DNA of 64,000 bases. Source: Kitasatospora sp044457565 (GTDB lineage: Bacteria; Actinomycetota; Actinomycetes; Streptomycetales; Streptomycetaceae). A model generated the notes under the pieces. That model was not told the origin of the DNA, made no database searches, and worked only from the letters and a program-made list of their open reading frames with translations. The DNA is taken from NCBI RefSeq assembly GCF_044457565.1, contig NZ_JBITGZ010000003.1:248001-312000 (forward strand). Reading direction: 5' to 3'. The position numbers and the translations under genes were made by a program. This document shows, piece after piece, positions 52,893 through 61,109 of this stretch (its first letter is position 1; each line of letters starts with the position of its first letter).

Positions 52893-54191
52893 ATGTCCAC
52901 GCACGACTTCATCGCCATCGGGCTCGGCCCGTACAACCTCGGCCTCGCCTGCCTGACCGAGCCGATCGAGGAACTCGACGGCCTCTTCCTGGAGAGCAAG
53001 CCGGAGTTCGACTGGCACCCGGGGATGCTGCTGGAGTCCGCCACCCTCCAGACACCGTTCATGGCCGACCTCGTCACGCTGGCCGACCCGACCTCGCCGT
53101 TCTCCTTCCTGAACTACCTCAAGGAGACCGGGCGGCTGTACCCCTTCTACATCCGCGAGATGTTCTACCCGGTCCGCAGCGAGTACAACGAGTACTGCCG
53201 CTGGGCCGCCGACCGGCTCGCCGGCGTGCGCTTCGGCCGCCAGGTCACCTCCGTCGAGTACGACGAGAGCGCGGGCCTGTACACCGTGCACGCGCTCGTC
53301 ACCGCCACCGGCGAGCGGACCGAGCACCGCGCCCGTCACCTGGTACTGGGCACCGGCACCCCGCCGTACCTGCCCGAGGCCTGCCGGGGCATCGGCGGCG
53401 ACCTGATCCACAACTCCGGCTACCTGGAGGGCAAGGCCGCCCTCCAGGCGAAGGAGAGCATCACCGTGGTCGGCAGCGGCCAGAGCGCCGCGGAGATCTA
53501 CTACGACCTGCTCGCCGACGCCGGCCACGACACCTACCGGCTGAACTGGGTGACCAGGTCCCCTCGGTTCTTCCCGCTGGAGTACACCAAGCTCACCCTG
53601 GAGATGACCTCCCCGGAGTACGTGGACTACTTCCACGCCCTGCCGGAGGACACCCGCTACCGGCTGGAGGCCGAGCAGAAGGGGCTCTTCAAGGGCATCG
53701 ACGCGGACCTGATCAACGCGATCTACGACCTGCTCTACCAGAAGAGCATCCGGGGCGCCGTCCCCACCCGCCTGATCACCAACACCGCACTCTCCAGCGC
53801 CACCTGGGACGAGGAGCGCGGCACCTACACCCTCGGACTGCACCACACCGAGCAGGAGCGGGACTTCACCCTCGCCACCCAGGGCCTGGTGCTGGCCACC
53901 GGCTACCGCTACAGCACCCCCGCCTTCCTGGAGCCGGTCCGCGACCGGATCCGCTGGGACGGGCACGGGCGCTTCGACGTCGCCCGCAACTACAGCATCG
54001 ACACCACCGGCCGCGGGATCTTCCTGCAGAACGCCGGCACCCACACCCACAGCATCACCTCCCCCGACCTCGGCATGGGCGCGTACCGCAACGCGTGGAT
54101 CATCCGCGACCTGCTCGGCCGCGAGGTCTACCCGATCGAGAAGTCCATCGCCTTCCAGGAGTTCGGCGCGCCGGAGGGCATCACCCGATGA
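52893..54191 (+). CDS. desB: DesB, cadaverine N-monooxygenase
   Basis: A 432-residue flavin N-hydroxylase of the IucD/SidA family producing N-hydroxycadaverine. FAD motif IGLGPYNLGLACL (about residue 10), substrate region LQTPFMADLVTLADPTSPFSFLNYL (key part MADLVTL-DPTSPFSFL), NADPH motif VVGSGQSAAEIYYDLL near 193, and LATGYRYSTPAFL near 335. GGGAG precedes the ATG by about 12 bases. The stop overlaps the desC start (ATGA). Confidence 0.95.
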   Translation: MSTHDFIAIGLGPYNLGLACLTEPIEELDGLFLESKPEFDWHPGMLLESATLQTPFMADLVTLADPTSPFSFLNYLKETGRLYPFYIREMFYPVRSEYNEYCRWAADRLAGVRFGRQVTSVEYDESAGLYTVHALVTATGERTEHRARHLVLGTGTPPYLPEACRGIGGDLIHNSGYLEGKAALQAKESITVVGSGQSAAEIYYDLLADAGHDTYRLNWVTRSPRFFPLEYTKLTLEMTSPEYVDYFHALPEDTRYRLEAEQKGLFKGIDADLINAIYDLLYQKSIRGAVPTRLITNTALSSATWDEERGTYTLGLHHTEQERDFTLATQGLVLATGYRYSTPAFLEPVRDRIRWDGHGRFDVARNYSIDTTGRGIFLQNAGTHTHSITSPDLGMGAYRNAWIIRDLLGREVYPIEKSIAFQEFGAPEGITR

Positions 54192-54775
54192 ACACGGAAT
54201 CGAGCATGCGCGACATCCTCTTCACCCGCACCGACCAGCGGCTCGGCGAGTTCGCCGTCCGCCCGCTGGACCTCGGGACGGACACCGAGCTGCTGCACGG
54301 CTGGGTCACCCACCCCAAGGCGTCCTTCTGGATGATGCAGGACGCCGACCTCGCCGAGGTCGCGGACGAGTACCGCAAGATCGACGAGCACCCGCACCAC
54401 GACGCCTTCATCGGCCTGCACCGGGGCCGCCCGGCCTTCCTCGTCGAACGCTACGACCCCGCCCGGGTCGAGCTGGTCGGCCTGTACGAGGCCCTGGAGG
54501 GCGACGTCGGCATGCACTTCCTGTGCGCGCCCACCGCCACCCCGCTGCACGGCTTCACCCGCGCCGTCATCACCACCGTGCTCGCCTTCCTCTTCCAGGA
54601 CCCGGCCGCCCGCCGCATCGTGGTCGAACCCGACGTACGCAACACCGCCGTCCACGCGCTGAACGCGGCCGTCGGCTTCGAGGTCCACGGCCCGATCGCC
54701 AAGCCCGAGAAGGAAGCGCTGCTCGGCACCTGCACCCGCGAGCAGTTCGCGGCCACCCGAGGAGCGAACGCGTGA
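54188..54775 (+). CDS. desC: DesC, N-hydroxycadaverine acyltransferase
   Basis: A 195-residue GNAT-type acyl-CoA transferase that attaches acetyl, succinyl or other acyl groups to N-hydroxycadaverine. LLHGWVTHPKASFWMMQDADL near residue 37 (key HGWVTHPKASFW), VGLYEALEGDVGMHFL, the CoA-binding stretch TPLHGFTRAVITTVLAFLF and RRIVVEPDVRNTAVHALN. It overlaps desB and desD by 4 bp each, so expression is coupled. The DesH-like protein at 43277 is a paralogue. Confidence 0.94.
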   Translation: MNTESSMRDILFTRTDQRLGEFAVRPLDLGTDTELLHGWVTHPKASFWMMQDADLAEVADEYRKIDEHPHHDAFIGLHRGRPAFLVERYDPARVELVGLYEALEGDVGMHFLCAPTATPLHGFTRAVITTVLAFLFQDPAARRIVVEPDVRNTAVHALNAAVGFEVHGPIAKPEKEALLGTCTREQFAATRGANA

Positions 54776-56562
54776 GCACCACCCCCATCGCGGCCGTCGC
54801 CCACCTGACCCCGCAGCACTGGGCCCGCGCCAACCGGCTGCTGGTGCGCAAGGCTCTCGCCGAGTTCTCGCACGAGCGGCTGCTCACCCCCGAGCAGGGC
54901 CAGGACGGCCGGTACGAGGTACGCAGCGACGACGACGCCGTGGCGTACCGCTTCACCGCCCGGCGGCTGATGCTCGACCACTGGCAGATCGACGCCGACA
55001 GCATCACCCGCCACCGCGGCGACCACGAACTGCCGCTCGACGCGATCGACTTCTGCATCGAACTGCGGGAGACCCTCGGCCTGAGCGAACAGATCCTGCC
55101 GGTCTACCTGGAGGAGATCAGCTCCACCCTGGCCGGCAGCGCCTACAAGCTCGCCAAGCCGCAGCCCGGCGCCGCCGAGCTGGCCGCCGCCGACTTCCAG
55201 GCGATCGAGACCGGCATGACCGAGGGCCACCCCGGCTTCGTCGCCAACAACGGGCGGATCGGCTTCGGCGTGCACGAGTACCACGCGTACGCCCCCGAGA
55301 CGGCCAGCCCGATCCGGCTGGTCTGGCTGGCCGCCCACCGCGACCACTCCACCTTCACCTCCTGCGCGGACCTCGACTACGACACCCTGGTGCGCGGCGA
55401 ACTCGGTGAGGAGCAGCTCGCCCGCTTCGCGGACACCCTGTCCGGCCTCGGACTCGACCTCGCCGACTACCACCTGATGCCGGTGCACCCCTGGCAGTGG
55501 TGGAACAAGCTGTCGGTGACCTTCGCCGCCGAGGTCGCCCAGCAGCGGCTGGTCTGCCTCGGCGAGGGCGAGGACGAGTACCTGGCCCAGCAGTCGATCC
55601 GCACCTTCTTCAACACCAGCGCACCGTCCAAGCACTACGTCAAGACCGCGCTCTCGGTGCTCAACATGGGCTTCATGCGGGGCCTGTCGGCCGCGTACAT
55701 GGAGGCCACCCCGGCGATCAACGACTGGCTCGCCGGGCTGGTCGCCACCGACGAGGTCTTCAGGGCCACCCGGCTGACGATCATCCGCGAGCGGGCCGCC
55801 ATCGGCTACCGCCACCGCCAGTACGAGGCCGCGACCGACCGGTACTCCCCGTACCGCAAGATGCTCGCCGCGCTGTGGCGCGAGAGCCCCGTCCCCGCGC
55901 TGGAGCCGGGCCGACGGCTGGCCACCATGGCCTCCCTGCTGCACACCGACCAGCAGGGCCGCTCCCTGGCCGCGGCGCTGATCGCGCAGTCGGGCCTGGC
56001 CCCCGAGGTGTGGCTGCGGCGCTACCTGGACGCGTACCTGACGCCGCTGCTGCACAGCCTCTACGCCTACGACCTGGCGTTCATGCCGCACGGCGAGAAC
56101 GTCATCCTGGTGCTGGACGGCGGCACGGTCGAGCGGGCGGTCTTCAAGGACATCGCCGAGGAGATCGTCGTCATGGACCCGGCGGTGGAGCTGCCGGATG
56201 AGGTCCGGCGGATCCAGGCGGACGTGCCCGAGCGGATGCGGCTGCTGTCGATCTTCACCGACGTCTTCGACTGCTTCTTCCGCTACCTCAACGCCATCCT
56301 GGCGAGCGAGGGCGTACTGAGCGAGGAGGCCTTCTGGCGGACGGTCGCCGAGTGTGTCGGCGACTACCAGGACGCCAACCCGCAGCTGGCCGGGCGGTTC
56401 GCCCGCTACGACGCGTTCACCGACACCTTCGCGCTGTCCTGCCTCAACCGGCTCCAGCTGCGCGACAACCAGCAGATGGTCGACCTGGCGGACCCGTCCG
56501 CGGCCCTCCAGCTGGTCGGGGAGCTGGAGAACCCGCTGGCCCGCTTCGCCCCCCGGCGGTGA
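54772..56562 (+). CDS. desD: DesD, NRPS-independent siderophore synthetase
   Basis: A 596-residue IucA/IucC-type synthetase that joins and cyclises N-hydroxy-N-succinylcadaverine units into desferrioxamines using ATP. EGHPGFVANNGRIGFG near residue 145, HPWQWWNKLSVTFA near 240, the ATP-binding region FFNTSAPSKHYVKTALSVLNMGFMRGLS (key TSAPSKHYVKTALSV) near 280, and AYDLAFMPHGENVILVL near 432. GTG start overlaps the desC stop (GTGA) with GGAG upstream. Confidence 0.95.
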   Translation: MSTTPIAAVAHLTPQHWARANRLLVRKALAEFSHERLLTPEQGQDGRYEVRSDDDAVAYRFTARRLMLDHWQIDADSITRHRGDHELPLDAIDFCIELRETLGLSEQILPVYLEEISSTLAGSAYKLAKPQPGAAELAAADFQAIETGMTEGHPGFVANNGRIGFGVHEYHAYAPETASPIRLVWLAAHRDHSTFTSCADLDYDTLVRGELGEEQLARFADTLSGLGLDLADYHLMPVHPWQWWNKLSVTFAAEVAQQRLVCLGEGEDEYLAQQSIRTFFNTSAPSKHYVKTALSVLNMGFMRGLSAAYMEATPAINDWLAGLVATDEVFRATRLTIIRERAAIGYRHRQYEAATDRYSPYRKMLAALWRESPVPALEPGRRLATMASLLHTDQQGRSLAAALIAQSGLAPEVWLRRYLDAYLTPLLHSLYAYDLAFMPHGENVILVLDGGTVERAVFKDIAEEIVVMDPAVELPDEVRRIQADVPERMRLLSIFTDVFDCFFRYLNAILASEGVLSEEAFWRTVAECVGDYQDANPQLAGRFARYDAFTDTFALSCLNRLQLRDNQQMVDLADPSAALQLVGELENPLARFAPRR

Positions 56563-56699
56563 CGGCCGGCACCGGGGCCGGCACCGGGCCGGGGGCCGCC
56601 GGCCGGCTCCTGGCCGGCGGCCTGCTGGCCGCCCTGCTGCTGCGCCGCGCCGCCCGCCTCACCCCGGCGGCCGACACGTCTGCCGGCCGGCCGGCCTGA
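56559..56699 (+). CDS. Possible 46-residue membrane peptide coupled to desD
   Basis: A GTG overlapping the desD stop codon (GTGA) opens a 46-codon frame with a Gly-rich N-terminus, one hydrophobic stretch (RLLAGGLLAALLL) and a basic cluster, RRAARL. The overlap copies the desC-desD junction, which is the main reason to list it. GC-rich DNA gives such frames by chance and I recognise no family. Confidence 0.25.
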   Translation: MTAGTGAGTGPGAAGRLLAGGLLAALLLRRAARLTPAADTSAGRPA

Positions 56700-56813
56700 C
56701 CCACCGCCGGGGTGGGGTGCGCACCTCGCTGCGCGCCCCACCCCGGCCGCCGTCGCGCCGGGCGGGACGCCCCGGCGGGCCGCCCGGGCCGGCGGCACGG
56801 CAGAATCTCAGCC

Positions 56814-57572
56814 ATGCAGCACATCCTCGTCATCGGCATCGGCGCGGGCGACCCCGACCACCTGACGCTCCAGGCGGTCAAGGCGCTCGCCCGCACCGAC
56901 GTCTTCTTCATCCTCGACAAGAACGAGGAACGCCAGGACCTGATCCGGCTGCGCCGCCGGATGCTGGCCGACCACGCCCGCCCGGACCACCGCCTGGTGG
57001 AGGTCCCCGACGCCGAGCGCGACCGCAGCACCCCGGCGTACGCGGCGGCCGTCGACGACTGGCGCCACCGCCGCGCCGACATCGTCGAGCAGCTGGTCGC
57101 CGAGCATCTGGGGCCGGACGAGACGGGCGCGTTCCTGGTCTGGGGCGACCCGAGCCTGTACGACAGTGTGATCGCCGTCGTCGAGGAGGTCCTCGCCCGG
57201 GGCGGACCGGCGTTCGAGTATGAGGTGATCGCGGGCATCAGCAGCGTCTCGGCGCTCGCCGCGCGACACCGCACCACCCTCACCAGGGTGGGCCGCCCGG
57301 TGCAGATCACCACCGGTCGGCGGCTCGCCGCGGGCTTCCCCGAGGGCGTGGACGACGTGGTGGTGATGCTCGACGGGCGCGCCGCCTTCACCGAGATCGA
57401 CCCCGAGGGCCTGGACATCTACTACGGCGCCTACCTCGGCACCCCCGACGAGATCCTGGCCGCCGGCCCGCTGGCGCAGACCGCCCCGCAGATCCGCGAG
57501 CTGCGCGAGCAGGCCCGCGAGCGCAAGGGCTGGATCATGGACACCTATCTGCTCCGCCGCTCGCAGGACTGA
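56814..57572 (+). CDS. cobF: CobF, precorrin-6A synthase (deacetylating)
   Basis: A 252-residue tetrapyrrole methylase of aerobic cobalamin synthesis; it C1-methylates precorrin-5 and releases acetate. VIGIGAGDPDHLTLQAVKAL (SAM/tetrapyrrole motif, residues about 5-24), FFILDKNEERQDLI, the GAFLVWGDPSLYDSVI segment near 110 and EVIAGISSVSALAARH near 142. No ribosome-binding site is visible; CAGAAT at 56801-56806 ends 7 bases before the ATG, the geometry of a leaderless transcript. No other cob genes lie in the window, so it is an isolated cobF. Confidence 0.9.
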   Translation: MQHILVIGIGAGDPDHLTLQAVKALARTDVFFILDKNEERQDLIRLRRRMLADHARPDHRLVEVPDAERDRSTPAYAAAVDDWRHRRADIVEQLVAEHLGPDETGAFLVWGDPSLYDSVIAVVEEVLARGGPAFEYEVIAGISSVSALAARHRTTLTRVGRPVQITTGRRLAAGFPEGVDDVVVMLDGRAAFTEIDPEGLDIYYGAYLGTPDEILAAGPLAQTAPQIRELREQARERKGWIMDTYLLRRSQD

Positions 57573-57577
57573 CCGGA

Positions 57578-57616
57578 GGGGAGTGGAAAGTCGGCGGGTC
57601 CGACTTTCCACTCCCC
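57578..57616. terminator. Perfect 17-bp stem-loop after cobF
   Basis: GGGGAGTGGAAAGTCGG (57578-57594) pairs exactly with CCGACTTTCCACTCCCC (57600-57616) around a 5-base loop, 5 bases after the cobF stop. There is no T-run; the stem is the strongest hairpin seen in the window. Confidence 0.8.
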
Positions 57617-57768
57617 GGCCCCCAGCGTGCCCGCGCGCCCTCCCGCTGCGCCGCCCCGCGCCGCGAGGCCGCCCCGCCATCGACCGGCGCCACCGACCGC
57701 ACACCCGTCCCTCGGCGCACCCACCGCGAGACCCCGTGGCACCTCCCTCACCGTCGGATCAGCTGAGA

Positions 57769-57798
57769 TGAATCTGCCGGTGAATCTGCCTCTAGAAT
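57769..57798 (+). promoter_or_regulatory. Direct repeat and -10-like element upstream of the lectin genes
   Basis: TGAATCTGCC occurs at 57769-57778 and again at 57781-57790 (12-bp spacing), immediately followed by TAGAAT at 57793-57798. Direct repeats over the -35 zone of a good -10 suggest an activator-dependent promoter; this is tentative. Confidence 0.35.
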
Positions 57799-57908
57799 CT
57801 CCACTTCAGCTGCCATAGCCTGACGCCCGGCGCTCAAGCACAGACTGACGCGTCATCAGATACGCAGTCCTGCAAGCCCGCTACGTCCGGAAGGATCTGA
57901 AGCTCGCC

Positions 57909-58487
57909 ATGACCAGTATCCGCTTACGAACCGCCGCCCTGGCGGCCGTCGCGATCGGGTTCGGCACCCTGACCACGGGCACCGCCCATGCCGCACCCGC
58001 ACCCGCCCCCGCGCCGGCCGCCGCGACCGCCGAGGCGCCCGCCGCCGCAGCCGCAGCGCTGTCCGCGCCCACCCGCATCCCGATGAACAGCGTGCTGTCC
58101 AAGAACCAGGGCTGGTACTCGCCGAACGGCCACATCCTGCTGGCCATGCAGGGCGACGGCAACGTGGTCCTGTACCGCGACACCACCCCGATCTGGGTGG
58201 CCCGCGGCGCCATGCCCAACGGCAACATCCTGGCCATGCAGGGCGACGGCAACCTCGTCGTGTACGCCGCCGACAGCACCCCGCTCTGGTGGAGCGGCAC
58301 CGGCGGCCACCCCGGCGCCGAGCTGACCATCTACAACGAGGGCGCCATCGCGGTCGAGCTGAACGGCAAGATCCTCTGGACCTCCGCGCCGCCCGCGCCC
58401 AACCCCTTCCCGTGCCCGCCGTGGGGCCCGCCCTACCCCGGCCAGTACATCCCGCCGTGGTGCCCGATCTGGCCCTTCCCCAGCTAG
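57909..58487 (+). CDS. Secreted B-lectin (bulb-type lectin) domain protein A
   Basis: A 192-residue exported protein. Signal peptide ends TGTAHAAP (about residue 29), then a Pro/Ala-rich spacer. A bulb-type mannose-lectin domain follows (about 55-165), with MQGDGNVVLY and MQGDGNLVVY as sugar-binding QxDxNxVxY motifs plus a degenerate third repeat (LTIYNEGAIAVEL). The last 30 residues form a Pro/Trp tail with two Cys (PFPCPPWGPPYPGQ, PPWCPIWPFPS). Similar domains bind mannose glycans and occur in lectin-like bacteriocins. GGAAGGATC lies upstream of the ATG. It is duplicated 41 bp downstream. Confidence 0.85.
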   Translation: MTSIRLRTAALAAVAIGFGTLTTGTAHAAPAPAPAPAAATAEAPAAAAAALSAPTRIPMNSVLSKNQGWYSPNGHILLAMQGDGNVVLYRDTTPIWVARGAMPNGNILAMQGDGNLVVYAADSTPLWWSGTGGHPGAELTIYNEGAIAVELNGKILWTSAPPAPNPFPCPPWGPPYPGQYIPPWCPIWPFPS

Positions 58488-58528
58488 TACGCCCGCGCAC
58501 CCGTCATCCGGCCCCCGGAAGGAACCCC

Positions 58529-59137
58529 ATGAGCAGTCTCCGCGCAAGAGCCGCGGCCCTGGCCGCCGTCGCCGTGATCGGCTTCAGCACCCTGAGCGCC
58601 GGCGCCGCCCACGCCGCACCGTCGTCCTCCCCCGCACCCGCACCCGCGGCGCGGGCCGCCACGACCCCCGCCGAGGTCGCCCCCGAGGTGGCCGAGGCCC
58701 TCTCGGCGCTCGCCCCGCCGACCCGCATCCCGGGCAACAGCTTTCTGACGAAGGACCAGAGCTGGTACTCGCCGTCCGGCCGCTCCCGCGTGGTCATGCA
58801 GTGGGACGGCAACGTGGTCCTCTACCGCGACGGCAAGGCGATCTGGGCCGCCCCCGGCGCCATCCCCAACGGCGACCACCTCGTCATGCAGTGGGACGGC
58901 AACCTCGTCCTGTACGCCGCCGACAACCGGCCGATCTGGTGGAGCCACACCGAGGGCCACCCCGGCGCCGAACTCACCGTCTACAACGAGGGCGCCATCG
59001 CCGTCGAGCTGAACGGCAAGATCCTCTGGACCTCCGCGCCGCCCGCCCAGGTCCCCCTGCCCTGCCCGCCGTGGGGTCCGCCCTACCCCGGCCAGGTCAT
59101 CCCGCCGTGGTGCCCGGTCTGGCCCTTCCCCAGCTAG
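58529..59137 (+). CDS. Secreted B-lectin domain protein B (tandem paralogue)
   Basis: A 202-residue paralogue of the preceding gene with the same plan: signal peptide ending GAAHAAP, Ala/Pro spacer, B-lectin domain, and a C-terminal tail nearly identical to that of protein A (PCPPWGPPYPGQ, WCPVWPFPS). Its motifs read MQWDGNVVLY and MQWDGNLVLY: Trp replaces the Gly between Gln and Asp, which could change sugar specificity. GGAAGGAACCCC precedes the ATG. Tandem duplication followed by divergence is clear from the sequence. Confidence 0.85.
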   Translation: MSSLRARAAALAAVAVIGFSTLSAGAAHAAPSSSPAPAPAARAATTPAEVAPEVAEALSALAPPTRIPGNSFLTKDQSWYSPSGRSRVVMQWDGNVVLYRDGKAIWAAPGAIPNGDHLVMQWDGNLVLYAADNRPIWWSHTEGHPGAELTVYNEGAIAVELNGKILWTSAPPAQVPLPCPPWGPPYPGQVIPPWCPVWPFPS

Positions 59138-59184
59138 CCCGTCGGCCGGCCCGTCCGCCGGCCGGCTGCACCACGCGCGCCACC

Positions 59185-59215
59185 GCCCTGCCCGGCCGAT
59201 CCCGCCGGGCAGGGC
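59185..59215. terminator. Bidirectional terminator hairpin
   Basis: GCCCTGCCCGGC (59185-59196) pairs exactly with GCCGGGCAGGGC (59204-59215) across a 7-base loop, between lectin B (+) and the convergent membrane-protein gene (-). Confidence 0.7.
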
Positions 59216-59268
59216 ACCCGGCCACGGGCCCCCGACAGGCCACGCCCCCGGGCCGGGCAGCGGCGGGC

Positions 59269-60471
59269 TCACCGGCGCAGCTCCGCCCGTACCCGCCGGC
59301 GTACCCGCGCCACCCGCGCCGACCCGGTGAAGGCCTCGGCGACCAGCTCCAGCCAGGCCGCCTCGGCCGCCAGGTCGGGCCGCGGCCCGGGGGCAGGGAA
59401 CGCGGCGCCGCCGAAGCGCCGGTCGACGGCGGCCGCCTCCAGCGCCGCCGCTACGGTCGCCGCCTCGACCACCGCCGAACACCCCGTCCCGTCCGGCCCG
59501 GGCCCCGCCTCACCCGCCCACCGCGCGGTACTCGGGTGGACGTACGCGCGCAGCGCCAGCTGGCCGTCGCGGATCTCGATCACCCGCCGGTAGAGCGCGA
59601 ACTCCGCGTTCCGCCCGGCCCCGCCCCGGCTCCACCACGGCGCCGAGGGCTCCAGGGCGATCTCCGGGCGCGCGGCGTGCAGGGCCGACCAGAGCGGGCC
59701 GATCCGGCGGTAGCTGCGCCAGGCGCGCAGCCAGCGCAGCGGCGCCACCGCTCTCCCGGCCCAGGCCGTCAGGGTCGCCCCGCCGATCCCGAGGGTCAGG
59801 CAGAGCACCGCGACGGGCGCGGAGTAGACGTCCTCCGCGGTGTCCTGACGGCCGGTCGACAGCTGATCGGCCAGCGGGATCACGCTCAGCGCCGTCCACA
59901 CCAGACCCGCCGCCCCCGCCGCGGCCACCAGCCGCAGGCCCACCCGTAGCAGCCCGGGGCCGACGTGCCGCACCGCCCGGCGGATCACCACGGCGAACAG
60001 GCCGGCGCACCACGCGCTGTGCAGCGTGAACAGGACGTTGTACGCCGCCAGCGGCGCCCGCCCGCCCGGCCCGGCCGTCAGCCGGCCCGCCACCGGGCCC
60101 GCGTCCGCCGCCAGGTACAGCCCGGCGGCGGCGGCCATCGCCAGCGCCGACCCCACCGTCTGCCGGCTCACCCGCGCCCGGGCGTTGCCGGCGGCCTGCA
60201 CCGTGTACGCCATCACCGCCAGCAGGCACTCGGCGGCGAACCGACACTCCAGGCCGATCAGCGGCAGCGCCCGGTGCAGCATCGGCCACCCCTGGACGGC
60301 GGCGGCCGAAGCCGGGGCCAGCAGCGCGGCGGACGCCCCCATGCAGAACGCGAAGCCCGCCACCAGCGCCGGCTCCCGCCGGTGGCTCCCGGCCCGCCGG
60401 CCCGGCCGGAGCCGGCTGAGGCCGCCCAGCACGGCGAGGAGACAGGTCAGGTATCCGGCCGAGTCGATCAT
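59269..60471 (-). CDS. MAB_1171c-type integral membrane protein
   Basis: A 400-residue protein with about seven or eight hydrophobic segments in the first 260 residues (for example YLTCLLAVLGGLSRL, LALALIGLEC-type helices, AYNVLFTLHSAWCAGLFAVVI). A cytoplasmic domain of about 130 residues begins WRSYRRIGPLWSALH and contains YRRVIEIRDGQLALRAYV. RRIGPLWxxL and the rest of this region are typical of the actinobacterial MAB_1171c_neu family, often next to an XRE regulator and an ImmA/IrrE peptidase as here. ATG 60471 overlaps the peptidase stop by 4 bp. Function unknown. Confidence 0.78.
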   Translation of the reverse strand: MIDSAGYLTCLLAVLGGLSRLRPGRRAGSHRREPALVAGFAFCMGASAALLAPASAAAVQGWPMLHRALPLIGLECRFAAECLLAVMAYTVQAAGNARARVSRQTVGSALAMAAAAGLYLAADAGPVAGRLTAGPGGRAPLAAYNVLFTLHSAWCAGLFAVVIRRAVRHVGPGLLRVGLRLVAAAGAAGLVWTALSVIPLADQLSTGRQDTAEDVYSAPVAVLCLTLGIGGATLTAWAGRAVAPLRWLRAWRSYRRIGPLWSALHAARPEIALEPSAPWWSRGGAGRNAEFALYRRVIEIRDGQLALRAYVHPSTARWAGEAGPGPDGTGCSAVVEAATVAAALEAAAVDRRFGGAAFPAPGPRPDLAAEAAWLELVAEAFTGSARVARVRRRVRAELRR

Positions 60472-61031
60472 TCCGGGGCCGCCGCCCGGTGCCCCCGGGC
60501 CGGTACGTCGAACAGGGAGCCCAGCCGGGCCACCGTCTCGGCCGCGCCCGCGTCGGCCGCGGCGACGGCCGGCTCCGGCGCACCGCGCGCACCGGCGCGG
60601 TGCAGCACCAGCGAGGCGAACAGCTCCGCCTCCCGCTCCTGCACCTCGCTGTAGGCACTGCGGCCCAGCACCCGGCGCACCAGCTCGTCCGACAGGTTCG
60701 GCAGCAGGGTGCGCGCCGTGGCGGGGGCGAGCCCGGTGCCGTCCCCGTGCCCGTACAGCAGGTGGCCGACCTCGTGCAGCACGATGTGCCGCTGGTGCAG
60801 CAGCGAGGTGTCGTCCGGGTACCCGATGTACTCGGCGCGCTCTGTGCTCACCAGCACCCCGCACGGGCCGAAGCCCCCGGCGCGCAGCGGCACGAACTCC
60901 ACCGGGCGCCCCAGCCGCTCCGACAGCACCACCGCGAGCGCCACCAGATCGAACGGCTCGGGCAACGACAGCGTGTCCGCCACCCGCCGACACCGCCGCC
61001 ATAACGCCCTACGCCGGCCCAGGTCCGCCAC
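60468..61031 (-). CDS. ImmA/IrrE-family metallopeptidase
   Basis: About 187 residues. The zinc-peptidase motif HIVLHEVGHLLYGH (key HEVGH, about residue 85) and the later EREAELFASLVL helix with the third-ligand Glu define the family. ImmA/IrrE peptidases cleave cognate XRE-type repressors, and an XRE gene lies 78 bp upstream on the same strand. GTG 61031 has GGGGAG 5 bases upstream; the frame extends to 61052. The stop overlaps the membrane-protein start. Confidence 0.83.
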   Translation of the reverse strand: MADLGRRRALWRRCRRVADTLSLPEPFDLVALAVVLSERLGRPVEFVPLRAGGFGPCGVLVSTERAEYIGYPDDTSLLHQRHIVLHEVGHLLYGHGDGTGLAPATARTLLPNLSDELVRRVLGRSAYSEVQEREAELFASLVLHRAGARGAPEPAVAAADAGAAETVARLGSLFDVPARGHRAAAPE

Positions 61032-61109
61032 CGCTGCTCCCCACCGCACCACCGGGCCGAGGATTCGGCCGTCGGCGATCGATCCTAGAAGCCGCGCCCG
61101 CCCGGGGCA

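Larger units (their letters stand above)
57573..57908. other. Gene-free stretch before the lectin genes
   Basis: 336 bp with no credible gene. It holds the 17-bp-stem hairpin at 57578-57616, then near its right end two copies of TGAATCTGCC and a TAGAAT element. Local GC falls clearly near 57760-57860, consistent with a promoter region for the lectin gene at 57909. Confidence 0.6.

Noticed and set aside
56700..56813. Cobalamin riboswitch before cobF
   Set aside because: The gap is only 114 bp and shows no B12-box-like conserved segment; a leaderless start fits better.
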